Positions 1-10,693 of a DNA stretch of 64,000 bases are shown here, in pieces. The DNA comes from Klebsormidium nitens. Its lineage: Eukaryota > Streptophyta > Klebsormidiophyceae > Klebsormidiales > Klebsormidiaceae. Each line of letters starts with the position of its first letter. Position 1 is the stretch's first letter. The notes beneath the pieces are model-generated. The model saw nothing but the letters and a program-made list of their open reading frames with translations. It was not told the origin of the DNA and searched no databases. Location: positions 45,880-109,879 of the forward strand of contig DF236998.1 of the NCBI GenBank assembly GCA_000708835.1. Reading direction: 5' to 3'. A program made the translations under genes and the position numbers.

Positions 1-564
1 CTGTTCAGCGCCGCTTCAGTCGCCACATGTTCTATTTATTTTGCTGACTTCCGTGGAACGACACCCTTAGTGAAAGCAAGAGTTGCCAGAGTTCTCTCGA
101 CGCTTAGATCGGGACATCGAACGGCCCGAACGGCCGGCTTTTGGAGATATTCGTATCGAACGGTGATTCTAGAGGAAATTTCGCTGACTGGGTGAAAAGT
201 ACAGGATGTCTTGCGCCAGACGGTTTCAAAACCCCCTTGTTTGAAGGTTGCTTTGTTGAACCACATGAACGCTTTGCTTGCTAGCTCGCTTCTGTTGAGC
301 AGTGGAGCTGTCCATCTCTCGGAAGCCAGTGGGGTTTGTGAAAATTCTCCGCAGAAGTCTCAGAAGAGAGAGAAAGAGATTTTGTGAGCAGGTGTAAGGA
401 CAGGTGTCTGTTTTGCGGCTTTGTGTCTTGGTTGCTTCCAGCAATGTTTTAGGTCTTTATTGAATTGACACGAAGGAAGGAAACACGTGTGCATCAGCAA
501 ACGAGGAGCACGATAAGGTCCATAAAAGAAGACCACCCGGAAGGTATACGTGACGCTACCAGAA
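1..564. other. Left-edge non-coding stretch
   Basis: No exon chain could be supported here. The short open frames have no family signature and no consistent splice signals. It should hold the promoter and 5' UTR of the plus-strand gene that starts at 565. Confidence 0.4.
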
Positions 565-3500
565 ATGCAGACAGCGCATGCTAAAGGTGCCACCTGGGCA
601 GGCGGCCTCAAGGGGTCCCACTTTGCCCTAAATGACAATGTGACATCCACTCTGCTCAGGGTTTGTCCACTCAGAAGTCCGTCCAGGAGACGTTATAAAA
701 CCCTAGCAGCACTCAAAGTGGATAATGCACAAAAGCCTCCCCAGCCGTCCACCGACCTGGCATTGGAGAGCCGGTCTTCGGCGGGAGGGTTGGACACGTT
801 CAAGGATGCACTAGATGCTGCAAAGAGCGCGCCGGTGAAGAGTGCTGGGACAGCAGCGATGTTCAGCGGGGCTGCGGCCATGAGCGTGCTGATGTCAGGG
901 GCTGTCCTGCACTCCATTGACGTGGTACCGCTTGTCCCGGCGGCCCTGCAATTGTTGGGGGTCTCGGCATCCAGTTGGTTTGCTCTGTAAGTCGTCCCAT
1001 TTCGAGGATGTATTTGCAAGACTATGGTTTTACATTGGTCCTCATGACAGGACTTGCATAATTTTTAAACATATTGAAGCAAGCTTGAGAAACTTAAAAC
1101 AGATCTTCCTCTTAACAGTTCCATTCCCTTTGCATTTTGCTTTATAGCTTCTCTGCACAAGCAGTTGTCAATTATACGAGAGTCTCCAGTTCGACAAACC
1201 TCAACGCATGATTGTCTGCAGACACAATGTCTCAGCATTTATCACGTATGAAGCTGCCAAGTGGCAACCTTGGAATTGTGCATTGCAATAATCACTGCTT
1301 CTGCTTTGAATCTCGCATGGTGACTCCTGTTGCATCAATCTGGTGAGACCCTGTGGATCCGGAGAGTGTATGCAAAGCCTTCTCTACATAGAATCAATCA
1401 GGGTTTCAGGGTTCCTGAATATACTTGACTGAGCCCTTTCTTGTTCTTGCATCGCCTACTGATTGCTTCCAAGCTGAGTGATGGGGTTTGACAATACGCA
1501 GGAGGGCTTATTCTGATATGATACGCAGGATGGCTTATTCTGATTTGTTGATCTGCCATTTCGTCAATGCAGACGATATGTGTCTACTAAGGCAGGGGCA
1601 AGGATACCACCATCTCCCATCCGAGCTCTGTCCCAACTGTTGGACCAAAGACCAGGGGGCTCCAATCTTGACCTAAGCGCCGTTCCGGTGAGGTTTTCAT
1701 TAAGTGATTGTGACTTGACGAACTGTGTCCAAGCATTCGTGCAATCTGAAAAGTTCAAGGGATTGACAATCACTGTGCTGGGCCCGTTAGGACCTGAACC
1801 ATGGGTCAGGACTGAACCCCCAAGAGAGGATGCTTGCGGCCTACTAGAGTGGTTGGTGATGGGGCCTGCATTTGCATGTGACTGGGCCGTAAGCGAAAGG
1901 CCCCATCCGAGGTGCCACTGCATGGACATATGCACAAAGATAGCTCCCAGCAAGTACCATGACAAGTTGGACCTGAGCGGGTAGCATTTGCTGTCATTGA
2001 AGGGAAGTCCACAGCAGCTCCTTTGTCAGGTTTGAATTGAGCGAGTGCAATTGTGGCACCTCAATGCTGTCCCCGCGAACGAGTCCCACAAGCCACACAT
2101 CTGCAAGTTCTCGCATGCACAACATTTGCGTTAGAAATGAGGAGACATGGTCGGGTTGCACCTCATAAGTATCAGTTCCATGTTGTATGTCCAGAACTTG
2201 GATGAGGAGACGAAGAGAAAGCTGAAGGTGCTTGCTGAGGAGAGGGACGCTGCACTGGCCGAGGTACGTGCGAAAGCTCCTAGATCTATCTGGCAGCGTC
2301 TCGTCCTTGTCTGCTTGAGAAGCTGCAGGTTACTGCTCTTGTCAATGACACCTCCATCGGCACTTTCTTGCTTGTCTTACTGAATCATGTAAGATTCTTC
2401 CTGCAATCAGATCTGCAGGCGGCTGTAACGACAGCTGTAGTCAAGAGCATGTGCTTCTTTAGGTGACCCGGCATAGGCCATACCGTCTGCGAGGAGCATG
2501 TAATGGTGGCCCTACATTTCAGAATGAGCTCTCCATTGTTGCCCTCACAGATTCACTGCCCCTCGGTGTCTGAACCAATCTTTCATGATTCAACAAATTT
2601 GATAAGATGAACCTTAGGATTAGTAAGCGTCCAACCCAACACAGCGTGCCCCGCAGAATTGACCGCTTCACACACGTGCCCACCCTTTACCCCCCAAGTA
2701 ATCCCACCCAGGGCTAGGCCGAATACGTAGAAATCCTTTATTGAAAACATATTCTTTCATCCTGTGCAGATGGAGAAGGTCAAGGCGTCGACCGGTAAGG
2801 TGGCGCGCCTAGTTGCTGAGAAGGAGGCGCTTGAGGCAGTGGCCATGCAGCTGGCCGAGGAGCGAGATGAGGCCATGGGAGAGGTAGGAGCAAGAATTGT
2901 TGATGCTTGCGACGCAAAACTCTCTTGCTGACAATGAAAGTTTTCTCCAGCTGACAACCAGAATCTTCTCCTACTGACAATGAGGATCTTCTCCTGCTGT
3001 TTTTTAAACGACCTGTATGCTTGGAAAGAGGCATCATAAAAGCCTGGCCCCGTCATACTGGGCACAATGGGGGCCTGAACAGGCTGTGTCCTTTGGCATT
3101 GTCTTTGCGGCTTGGACCACTTGGAATTTCGTGCAACTTGTTTGCGCTGGAGCGCTCAGAATCTGATGTGACTCACAACATTTAGAAAGTTTTGGTGCAC
3201 GAAGGTGGTCGGTCAAAAAGGGGATGCTGGTATGGGGTTCATAAAACTGTAGCGCTAATTCGTGGGGTTCGACCCGGCCACGTTCGTGCATTTACATCGA
3301 TTTGGAGTCACGTCACGCCCAACTTTTCCAGTGCTGCCCGAGGACCGATTTTGACGAATTTTCCTGTAAAATGTGAACTGCTACGGCTTTTGATTAGAAG
3401 TTGCAATCCTTCCATTCTCAGAGACAGGCTCTGTCTGGTTCGAATGTGGGGACCTTTGCACCATTCGTTGCCTGCCGGACCTAGCATGAGACATTTTCGT

Positions 3501-5791
3501 TGGATAATATTGTAATAACACTCTGAAAGTGGAACGAGACTGTAAGAGATTCCGTACAGATATAGGTAAGTCCTTACTTGTGCCGTTGTGCGCAAAGGGC
3601 GCGGTGGACGTAGCCCCTTCACGGAAGGGTGAAAAACTTCGTAGTCGCAGGTGCCTTTAGAATAGGAAGTAGCAGGCATTAGACTTAATAACGTAACGAA
3701 TTAGAGCTGCGTGAATTGCTTAGTTGTTTTTGCTACAAGTGCCTCCGTTTTGAAGAACGCGCTGGACTGCGCCGTTCATGCAAGGTGCAAGAATGCACGT
3801 CCTCACATGAGATGCATCTCCTCGCATAAGTAGACGATGACTATAACAAGCAGCAGACACGATCAAAATTTGAACGTTTCCCGTCAAATATCCCTATTGT
3901 AGGTGCGTGCTCTGAAGGGCGCGGTGGACGCCATGACGGAGCGGATGCGTGCGATCGAGGCGATGCTGGCGCAGGAGGTCGGCGAGCTGCGGCAGCAGAA
4001 CCAGGCGCTCGAGACGGTGGCCCTGCAGCTGGCGTCCGAACGCGACAGCGCGCTTGCCAAGGTGCGTCCGAAGATTGAAAAGGACAAATTTGTCCAACGT
4101 CCAAGCTGTTTAGAACAAAGCGCACTCGGTGTTCAACAATGATTGAGACGGTGGCCCTGCAGCTGGCGTCCGAACAGGACAGCGCGCTCGCCAAGGTGCG
4201 TCCGAAAGATGAAAACGACTTGATTGTCCAAGCGTCCAAGCGTCTGGATGAAAGAGCGCACTCGGTGTTCAAACATGATTGAGACGGTGGCTCTGGAGCT
4301 GGCGTCCGAACGCGAAAGCACGCTTGCCAAGGTGCGCGTCCGAAAAGGGTGAAAGGAGAGGAAGTCTTTCTGTCCGATCGTTAGAAAGACAAGGAACCTT
4401 CTTTCCAAGTTAGAAGTTGAAGACGATCAGCCGTTCTTCCGTCCAGAAACTGAGGAGGTCTTTCTGTCTGTTGGAGTTCAAGTCGGTTTAAATAACAGGC
4501 AGTTCAATAGTCCGTCCACTTCGTCGATACGTTGGAGTGAAACCGGGCCAAGCCGCGCGTCGGTCTGTAGTGTTTAGTTTAATGGATGTCGCACTCAGCG
4601 TCTAAAATGTTTGAAAAACACGAACCTCGTCCTGAGAAGACAGCGGCCTGAGCCTGGTCGATGCGTCAAATTTGGTTGAGAGGAAGGCGCCACTCTGTGA
4701 GCTAAGCGTTTACGAGGGGCAGTTCTTGATGCGAAATCAGTCGTTCAAGACTCCCACCAAAATTGAGGCGTTAATGGTAATCGAGCGAAGCATTGGTCTC
4801 ATCCTTGTGTGCCCCAATCTTCGAAGTCCGGGTCTTCAAAACACGTCACTCCAGGCGTGTTTTGCAGCCCCGACATATCATGTAAGTTGTTTTGAAGCAG
4901 TTGGTCGACGAGACAAAGAAATGAGCAGACTACGTTCATGAGAGCTCACGCTGACGTGTCCAGGCTGATGTGTCCAAGCTTTTCCGTACATGTGGCCGAA
5001 CTTCAAAACTTGGCTGACGAGACAGAGACAAGCAGACTGCTCGTACCAATCGCCAAGAGCCACACGAGAAGCTCAGAGAGTCATGAGCCACTCTCGGACG
5101 ACCGAAACGAGCACCAGACTGGCTCTTGTCGTCCGTGAGTGTCCCATATGAGTAGCTGATTGCGTCACGCTGACGTGTCCAAGCTTTTCTGTACAGGTGG
5201 CCGAACTTCAAAAGTTGGCTGACGAGACAAACAGGGCGGCCGCAGAGCGGGATGCGGTGCAGCTGGTTGCGGCGCGCCTGGCGGACGAGCGCGACAGCGC
5301 ACTTTCGGCGCTAAAGTCTCTGCGCAAGGTAGGGGGATTCTCATCCCATGCGTTCTTGGGAAGAAGGGGTGAAAGAAATCCGGAGAGCGACAGGTCTTGC
5401 TTCCGAGGGACCTGAAGGTCTCATTCTGCGGGATACTAGAATCTTGCTCTCTTCTTTCAAGAAGGGGGTCAAGATGTCAGGAACTTTAGTGGCAGGGGCA
5501 CACGCAACTTCATTCGAATCGAGAGGCCTTGGCAAGCATCAAAAGTTGCGCCCCTCGGTTCTGCAAGCTTGCTTAAAGGGTGTACCCTTTAAGCAAGCAG
5601 GGTCATCACAGCGTCTTCTTCTCTCATGCACCTGTAGCAGCCTTGATTGGATCAGAAAAGCGGTATCGAACGGATTTGGGTGGAACTTAGGGATGCTTGT
5701 TCTTGTTTGCAAACAATCGTATTGAGACCTGGTTCCTGTCTCGTTGCAGGGTGTGCCTTCATCCGACAGAAAGGCTGCAAAGACCAAGTAG
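565..5791 (+). CDS. CURT1/CAAD-like thylakoid membrane protein with coiled-coil extension
   Basis: Six exons rebuilt by phase: 565-986, 2170-2263, 2770-2883, 3903-4061, 5197-5328, 5750-5791, giving 320 aa ending in TAG. The first ATG is at 565. The N-terminus is basic and Ser/Arg-rich (SPSRRRYKTLAAL), like a chloroplast transit peptide. Residues about 95-155 hold two hydrophobic segments (AAMFSGAAAMSVLMSGAVLH; VPLVPAALQLLGVSASSWFA) followed by a charged helix, the layout of CURT1/CAAD domains that bend thylakoid membranes. Exons 3-5 encode a Glu/Lys/Ala-rich coiled coil with repeated QLA-E-RD motifs, longer than a usual CURT1 tail. The exon 2 acceptor (CATAAG) has a weak pyrimidine tract, but it restores frame and completes the second membrane helix. 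Introns 4 and 3 carry decayed copies of exon edges, described separately. It could instead be another CAAD-type protein; the family call is from hydrophobic pattern only. Confidence 0.7.
1494..1544. repeat. 27-bp tandem duplication in intron 1 of the CURT-like gene
   Basis: Two copies of a unit beginning ATACGCAGGA and containing GGCTTATTCTGAT lie back to back. Each contains CGCAG, a possible cryptic acceptor. The second copy is slightly shorter. No coding role is seen. Confidence 0.75.
2920..3000. repeat. Short tandem repeat in intron 3 of the CURT-like gene
   Basis: About three degenerate copies of a roughly 27-bp unit containing GCTGACAA and TCTTCTCC lie shortly after the exon 3 donor. 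They are non-coding and do not resemble the exon edge. Confidence 0.6.
4010..4333 (+). repeat. 136-bp tandem array copying the 3' edge and donor of CURT-like exon 4
   Basis: The last ~52 bases of exon 4 (encoding ETVALQLASERDSALAK) plus the GTGCG donor and the start of intron 4 recur at 4146 and 4282, exactly 136 bp apart. Copies two and three still read as the same peptide with few changes, and each is followed by AAG|GTGCG. The array lies inside intron 4, downstream of the true donor at 4062. Confidence 0.9.
4889..5260 (+). repeat. Tandem copies of the 5' edge and acceptor of CURT-like exon 5
   Basis: The true junction (TGTACAG|GTGGCCGAACTTC) begins exon 5 at 5197. About 205 bp upstream (4962-5042) is a close copy in which the acceptor reads ACAT instead of ACAG, so it should not splice. 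A weaker third copy of the exon start (TTGGTCGACGAGACAAA) lies near 4900. Confidence 0.85.
5567..5598. repeat. Near-perfect palindrome, 15-bp arms, 2-base loop
   Basis: GCTTGCTTAAAGGGT at 5567-5581 is followed by GT and then its exact reverse complement at 5584-5598. It lies in the last intron of the CURT-like gene and could form a hairpin in RNA or a small cruciform in DNA. Confidence 0.9.
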
Positions 5792-7383
5792 AAAGGCGGC
5801 AAGGCGCTCTACCCACATACTGTAAATCCACAAGTTCATTCACGTTGCAGTAATCTAGAAGCAGTGAATGGTCCACTGCAGCTGTAAGGGGTGATATTAT
5901 ATAGAAGAATGGCGCCATTGAGCGAATAAGAGTGAACGTTATTGATGTCAAGTCGTAAGGTATGCTAGCCTATTCGTAATGTCAGTAACCTTCCGCTATT
6001 TGTGAGGAGTCTATGGAGCACTGCCCCTAAAGTGAGTAACACGTAATGGCATGCAATCCAGAAACGCTGTCTTCAATCGAGTGTCTTTGATATTGTCTGC
6101 TATTCTCTCATACATTCTATGAGGTTCCTTGAGTTGCTGGGGTACGAGTCTTTGAGATTTACGTGCTTCTTAGCTCAAGTCCAGCTTGAAGGGGTCTACA
6201 TCGTTCCCTGGGCAAAGTCAGTACGGCGTTCGTACATGTCGGCAATCTATTCAAGCCATGCCAGCGTCTGGGCTGCTTGCCCAGCAGGGCTGCTGCTAGT
6301 GCACAAGCCCTCCGACACATAAATTTAGGCAGCCTCGTTATGTCCGTTGCTCCGCAACATGTACTTAGTAGTGCACTGAAGCACACGGGGTCCAAATGAT
6401 GCAATCTGTGTCACGGGTGTTGATGAGAAACAAAGGGAGAGCGGCACATCAATTACCGTGCTTGATTTCCAGCAGCCGCCGGCGCAACCGGCCAAGGCAT
6501 ACAGCTACCCGGCGTCGAAGCACTGCCAGTCATCAATGCATGCACCGTTCAACGCAAGTGCACGAATCTGCTGCATGGGGCTGGCGGCGTGAAAAAGGAT
6601 TGCATCCGACACTAATTAAGGATAACGTTTGAGTCGGCGCCGATCATTGAGATCGTTTAGGCAGCCTGGGTATGAAGCATGATCGGACACATGGCATCAG
6701 TGCGGCAATTAGATTAGTCAATCGACATAACATGTGAGTACAACGTACCATCGTTACGGTACTGTGCAAAATCATTCAGCGCAAGCAGTCCAAACGTGAC
6801 CGTCGGTTAAATCACGTGGCGCGGGTACAGCTTGCCGCCGGCCGACCACTTTCATATGCCTCATGATAAGGGACACGCATGATCCGCCACACGTGCACTG
6901 AGCAGGCCAACGTCGTCAAGGGATGCATCATGCTTGCGTCTATTTTGGAGATGTATATCGTTCCAAATGCCTTCAAGGCTTCCAGAGGCGGTGACCAGAC
7001 CAGCGGCCACGCACGGCAGAACTTGGTGCTTCCATGAGTCGCGTATAAGCGTGGCACTATTAGGCGTTTGGGCAGCTCGAGTCGTGAGTCGAAGCATACA
7101 AGCCCGAGGACAGTTAAATAGCAAGTGATCGACCAATCAAAACCGTACCTCACGGATGGCTTTCGCGGCTTAAAAGCATCCAAGCATTCAAAGGCAGAAT
7201 TCTCGGACGTCGGCCTATCACGTTGAAGGCCGAACCCGATGCACGAGAGGTGCAAGGTGCAGTGATAGTCCAACCACATTCAATGACCTCAAAACCAGCA
7301 TCAAGATACATAACCGGCTATATATTCTTACAGCAGCTCGGTATCATCATTATACATTTCGTCCGTTTCTCTTGAACATCAGT
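5792..7383. other. Intergenic stretch with one probable retroelement remnant
   Basis: This lies between the CURT-like stop and the F-box stop (convergent genes). Apart from the zf-RVT-like remnant at 6861-7136 I see no supportable gene. Open frames are short and lack splice logic. It should contain both 3' UTRs. Confidence 0.4.
6861..7136 (-). pseudogene. Probable LINE remnant, zf-RVT-like C-terminal piece
   Basis: The frame reads VDHLLFNCPRACMLR and, about 55 residues later, a Trp/Asn/Arg segment (GIWNDIHLQNRRKHD). This resembles the zinc-binding region after the reverse transcriptase of plant non-LTR elements, whose hallmark is HLLF-CP-A followed by a WxxW/RN segment. No reverse transcriptase core is visible nearby, and the upstream Cys pair of the motif is not clear. 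The match is by eye only, so the call is tentative. Confidence 0.4.
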
Positions 7384-8497
7384 TTACATTGAGTCGATGT
7401 TCAGTTTGTCTAGCATCACTTCCCAATCTTCCCCTCTCTGCTCAGGACCACTGGGGCCTTCTACGGCATCCTCGCCCTTCTGCTTCAAATCACTGAGGTC
7501 TTCCGAGGCGTCCTCGTCTTTCTGCTCGGGATTGCTCACGCTTTCCGATCGCGCGGTTTTAGAAAAGTACTCCCGCTCGCGCGCCCACCGCGCCAAGACA
7601 TCTGACACCTTGTGCCCGGGGCGTCGCCGGCCCGGACACCCTTCGCACGTCCAGCTGTTGTTGTACCGACATTCGCGGCTGTCCGTCGCCGCTATTCCGT
7701 ACAGATGGCCTTCTTGACAAAGGAAAAAATGCGGGTCCGTTCCAGAAGCAACCGACGGGTCGATAAGGTAAAAGTACTTGAATTCCCATCTGGCTACGCT
7801 TTTCAACGGAAGCTGCCACATCGAAGAAGGACAGAAGGGACAGACGAATTTGGTAACAGTAACCGTACCGTTGACCAGCTCGTCAGACATAGTTAGACCA
7901 ACAACGAAGCCCCAGAAAATGGTGACGCAGTTGGGGGAATGCAGTCCCGTTTGCTCCATGAAATCATCATCGATACACGTGTCCTCTTGATGCAGAAACA
8001 CCTGGGCTGCTCCAAAAGATCCCCCCCGGTCGATCCAAGGGCCAAGAATCCGAGATCCGTGAGCAAGCTTTCTCTCCCAATCGCTTGTGAGCTGAAATGG
8101 ATAAATACTGAAAGGTTCCACAACCAGAGCTTTGGGGTTGCAACCTTCAAGAGTCATCACAGGCTGACCAATATTGACACCGTGCCCCGGGCACAAGCTC
8201 AGCAGCTTGGCCAGAGCTTCCCAGCTCCATTTGCGCCCGGTTGTGTTTCCGACCGCCGAATGGCTGCCAAGCGCCAGCTCAGGAAAGAGTTTGTTCACAG
8301 CAGGAAAGGCGGTCCTGCAAGCGCGCTCCCAGCCCCGCGCGCGCGCCCAGCCGTGAGACGCACGAGAAAGCTGCGAGGTCCGCGAAGTTGGCGTGCACTG
8401 GACGGAAGCTGGAACGATCAACAGAGATCTTGTCCAGGATGAGCACCAAAAGGTCGTCGCTGAGGGCGGAGAAGTCAGACGTTTCGCCGTTTGCCAT
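7384..8497 (-). CDS. F-box protein with a frame break in a GC dinucleotide run
   Basis: From the ATG at 8497 the frame encodes DFSALSDDLLVLILDKIS, then ADLAAFSCVSR, the classic F-box pattern (L-DDLL--IL--I, LA--SCVSR) that binds SKP1 in SCF ubiquitin ligases. This frame loses sense near 8350. The next frame continues at once with GWERACRTAFPAVNKLFP and runs open to the TAA at 7384 (tail rich in Asp/Glu, ending LDKLNIDSM). The switch falls in a CGCGCGCGCG run; a 2-bp loss there would explain it. So this is one gene of about 370 aa, either with an assembly or sequencing indel or a real pseudogenising frameshift. The middle contains Cys pairs (VCPFCPSS; CQEGH; CEGC) that could bind zinc. The substrate-binding part is not recognised. 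Confidence 0.6.
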
Positions 8498-9635
8498 TTC
8501 GACGTTCAAGAAGGAAGTTCTGGGATGATCAGTCGCGGAGGTGAGACCTGGCTTATAATTTCGATGCTGCTTGTCGACGAGTGTCGTCCAATCTGCAAAG
8601 CTCTTTGATGCCTTGCTTGAACGGTTCGCGGTGCTGATGCTAGGAGAATTGCAGAAGATGGTTCGCTTATACTACAGCAGTAGACTGTAGCAACATACTG
8701 TAGCAGCACAACAGCGCGTCAAACAGCCTGTCTCGCATACTTAATCGTGACGGCATCGTTCGCGAACCATGATAATGCTGAATCAGCTGCGTGCAGCCTG
8801 TGTGCCTGGGCCGTACGGACGACGCGGCTGCCTAGCAGGGTTTTCGGGCGCCGCGGCCGCCTCCTTGCTACCCGGGTTTAATCAAGACGTTATCGCCGAC
8901 GCAACGAGATCAAGAAATCGTATGAGAAGATAATCGAGCGTGTCTGACTGGGCAGCGCAGCACTTGAGATTACTTTCATTGCAAAAACATCGCACCGCAT
9001 CCCGATCTTCTCCTTGCTTTGAGGACCTTCTGTTGATGTCTTCCAAGGACTTCCCAAGCCACGATAGCCTGGCGTGACCAAGGCGCGTCCTGCCCCTCAT
9101 GCTAGGCTCGCGACGTCCGTAATATAAAGGGCTGCGTTGGAAATGCTTGTGCGGTGATTGATATCAGCAACACGTCAAAAGGCTTGAATCTTCAAAGACT
9201 ATGGCGATAGGGAGCGCGCGCCACTGAAAGCTTCAATTCAACTTACGCAGCCGCCTAATTTCAAAGAATGTAGAGCGACAAGGTGGCCCGCTCTCAAGTC
9301 GTAAAGTAAGGAAGTTGACGACAGGACAGGTGCATAGATGAAGCGATCACAACTAGCACTTATTCATTTGCATCGGCTACTACAATGATATTCGCGTTTT
9401 TTTACCACGGCTGTTGAAACCCAGGCAAGGCAGGTACAATCCAGATTGGCAACATAAGATCAGATCAGAGTTGAGCAAGGATGCATTCACTCATGTATAA
9501 TTACTCTTGCATAAGCTGCCAGCGACCAATAGTCCCCTTGTTAGAGAAGTATCTTTCCGATACAAACCTCGTAAGCCAGCTGGCTCTTAGAAACCGTCGA
9601 ATGATGTCATGTCAAGATTGGTTTTATTGTATGAA
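8498..9635. other. Intergenic stretch without a supportable gene
   Basis: This should hold the promoter of the minus-strand F-box gene and the 3' UTR of the coiled-coil gene to the right. It has a GC-rich patch near 8830-8870. No coding chain, RNA gene or clear repeat was found. Confidence 0.4.
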
Positions 9636-10693
9636 CTATCTATGCGCCAGCGCCCCTAGACTGCCGATGGCATCCTGGGCATGAGTCAGCCGTGCGAGGG
9701 CGTCTTCGTTGTCGTAGTCGAGCGTCCGAAGGGCCGTCAGCTCGTCCTCCCACTTTTGCATCTGCTGCTGATGGAGCCTGGAACGGAGTCAAGCAGATTC
9801 CGCATGGTAGCAGTAGACACAATTTGCACAATCAGTTGAGCATCCTTACTGCAAGATTTTTACAGACCACGGGAAAGCAGGGCAACGTCACGGGAAAGAG
9901 GGTATGAATCATGGCACCTTTGACGGCACTGCTTGGATGAAGGCAAAAATAAAAGAAAGGCACAAGGCAACTTCAAGGTTTATGATCCAAGGATACTCAA
10001 CAAGTCCATCTTCGAAGGACTGCAGGGTCTGAGAGAAGAACGTCTTTGCATTCTCGAGGAGCCTAGAAACCTGCACCCAGAAAACACTGCTCTTAGTAAG
10101 AGTGCTCTGGACAAGCACACAAGCATTTGGGACAGCGCGTGGCAGATGTGTCAATCCTGATTTACTGGTTTCTTATCTGACCTGTATTTTTCATTACGTT
10201 GAGTCTCACGATACCAAAGATGGAGTTCCACAACTTCGAGATTGATTCCCATCCTCCTAAACAGACACACACACCCCACCAACTTGAAGACCAATTCTGG
10301 ATCCTTACCATGTCGGTAAATGTTTCCATCTTGATGCGGATCTCCTCCATGCTTTGCTCAACTGCATCTGAGCCCCTCCTGACTTCTTCCAATGAGACCT
10401 CTTGATTGTGCTCGATCGTCTCGTGCGCTTTGTTTGGCACCTCCGAGGTACCTTTCGTAGGATTGAACGCAAATTCATCCTCGCCGCCGTTGACTGCTAT
10501 CTGCGTGGTCTGCTGGTCATGATCAAACCCGTGCTCCTTTGCCTGGAAAGCAATAATGTGCCGTTTCATTATCGCTATTGGTTATCCTCATTGAAGATGA
10601 GGCCTAGTAGTTGGCAATGTGCACCTTCTGCAACAGATTCTGGGCTAGTTCATCTTTGATTGGCAGCTGTTGAATCTCTGTTTGGCAGATTTT
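9636..10693 (-). CDS. Unidentified coiled-coil protein, C-terminal exons
   Basis: Four exons join in frame: 10693-10625, 10542-10309, 10070-9997, 9777-9636 (TAG). The 172 visible residues start KICQTEIQQLPIKDEL, pass an acidic linker, then a long amphipathic helix region (MEEIRIKMETF; VSRLLENAKTFFSQTLQSF; QMQKWEDELTALR; NEDALARLTHAQDAI). It has the heptad character of a coiled coil and no catalytic motif. Phases agree at all three junctions, which is the main reason to believe the gene. The upstream exon(s) and start codon were not found; a possible 36-base exon ending ATGCAG|GTGAGT near 10790 is weak. I do not recognise the family. A subunit of a trafficking or cytoskeletal complex would fit the composition, but this is a guess. 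Confidence 0.55.

Noticed and set aside
1564-1984. Paired 130-codon open frames on both strands inside intron 1 of the CURT-like gene
   Set aside because: Mirror open frames arise from base composition; no splice phase or family supports either one, and the gene is complete without them.
3903-5330. A CRISPR-like direct repeat array
   Set aside because: The units are copies of exon edges of unequal length in a eukaryotic gene, without the short identical repeats and unique spacers of CRISPR.
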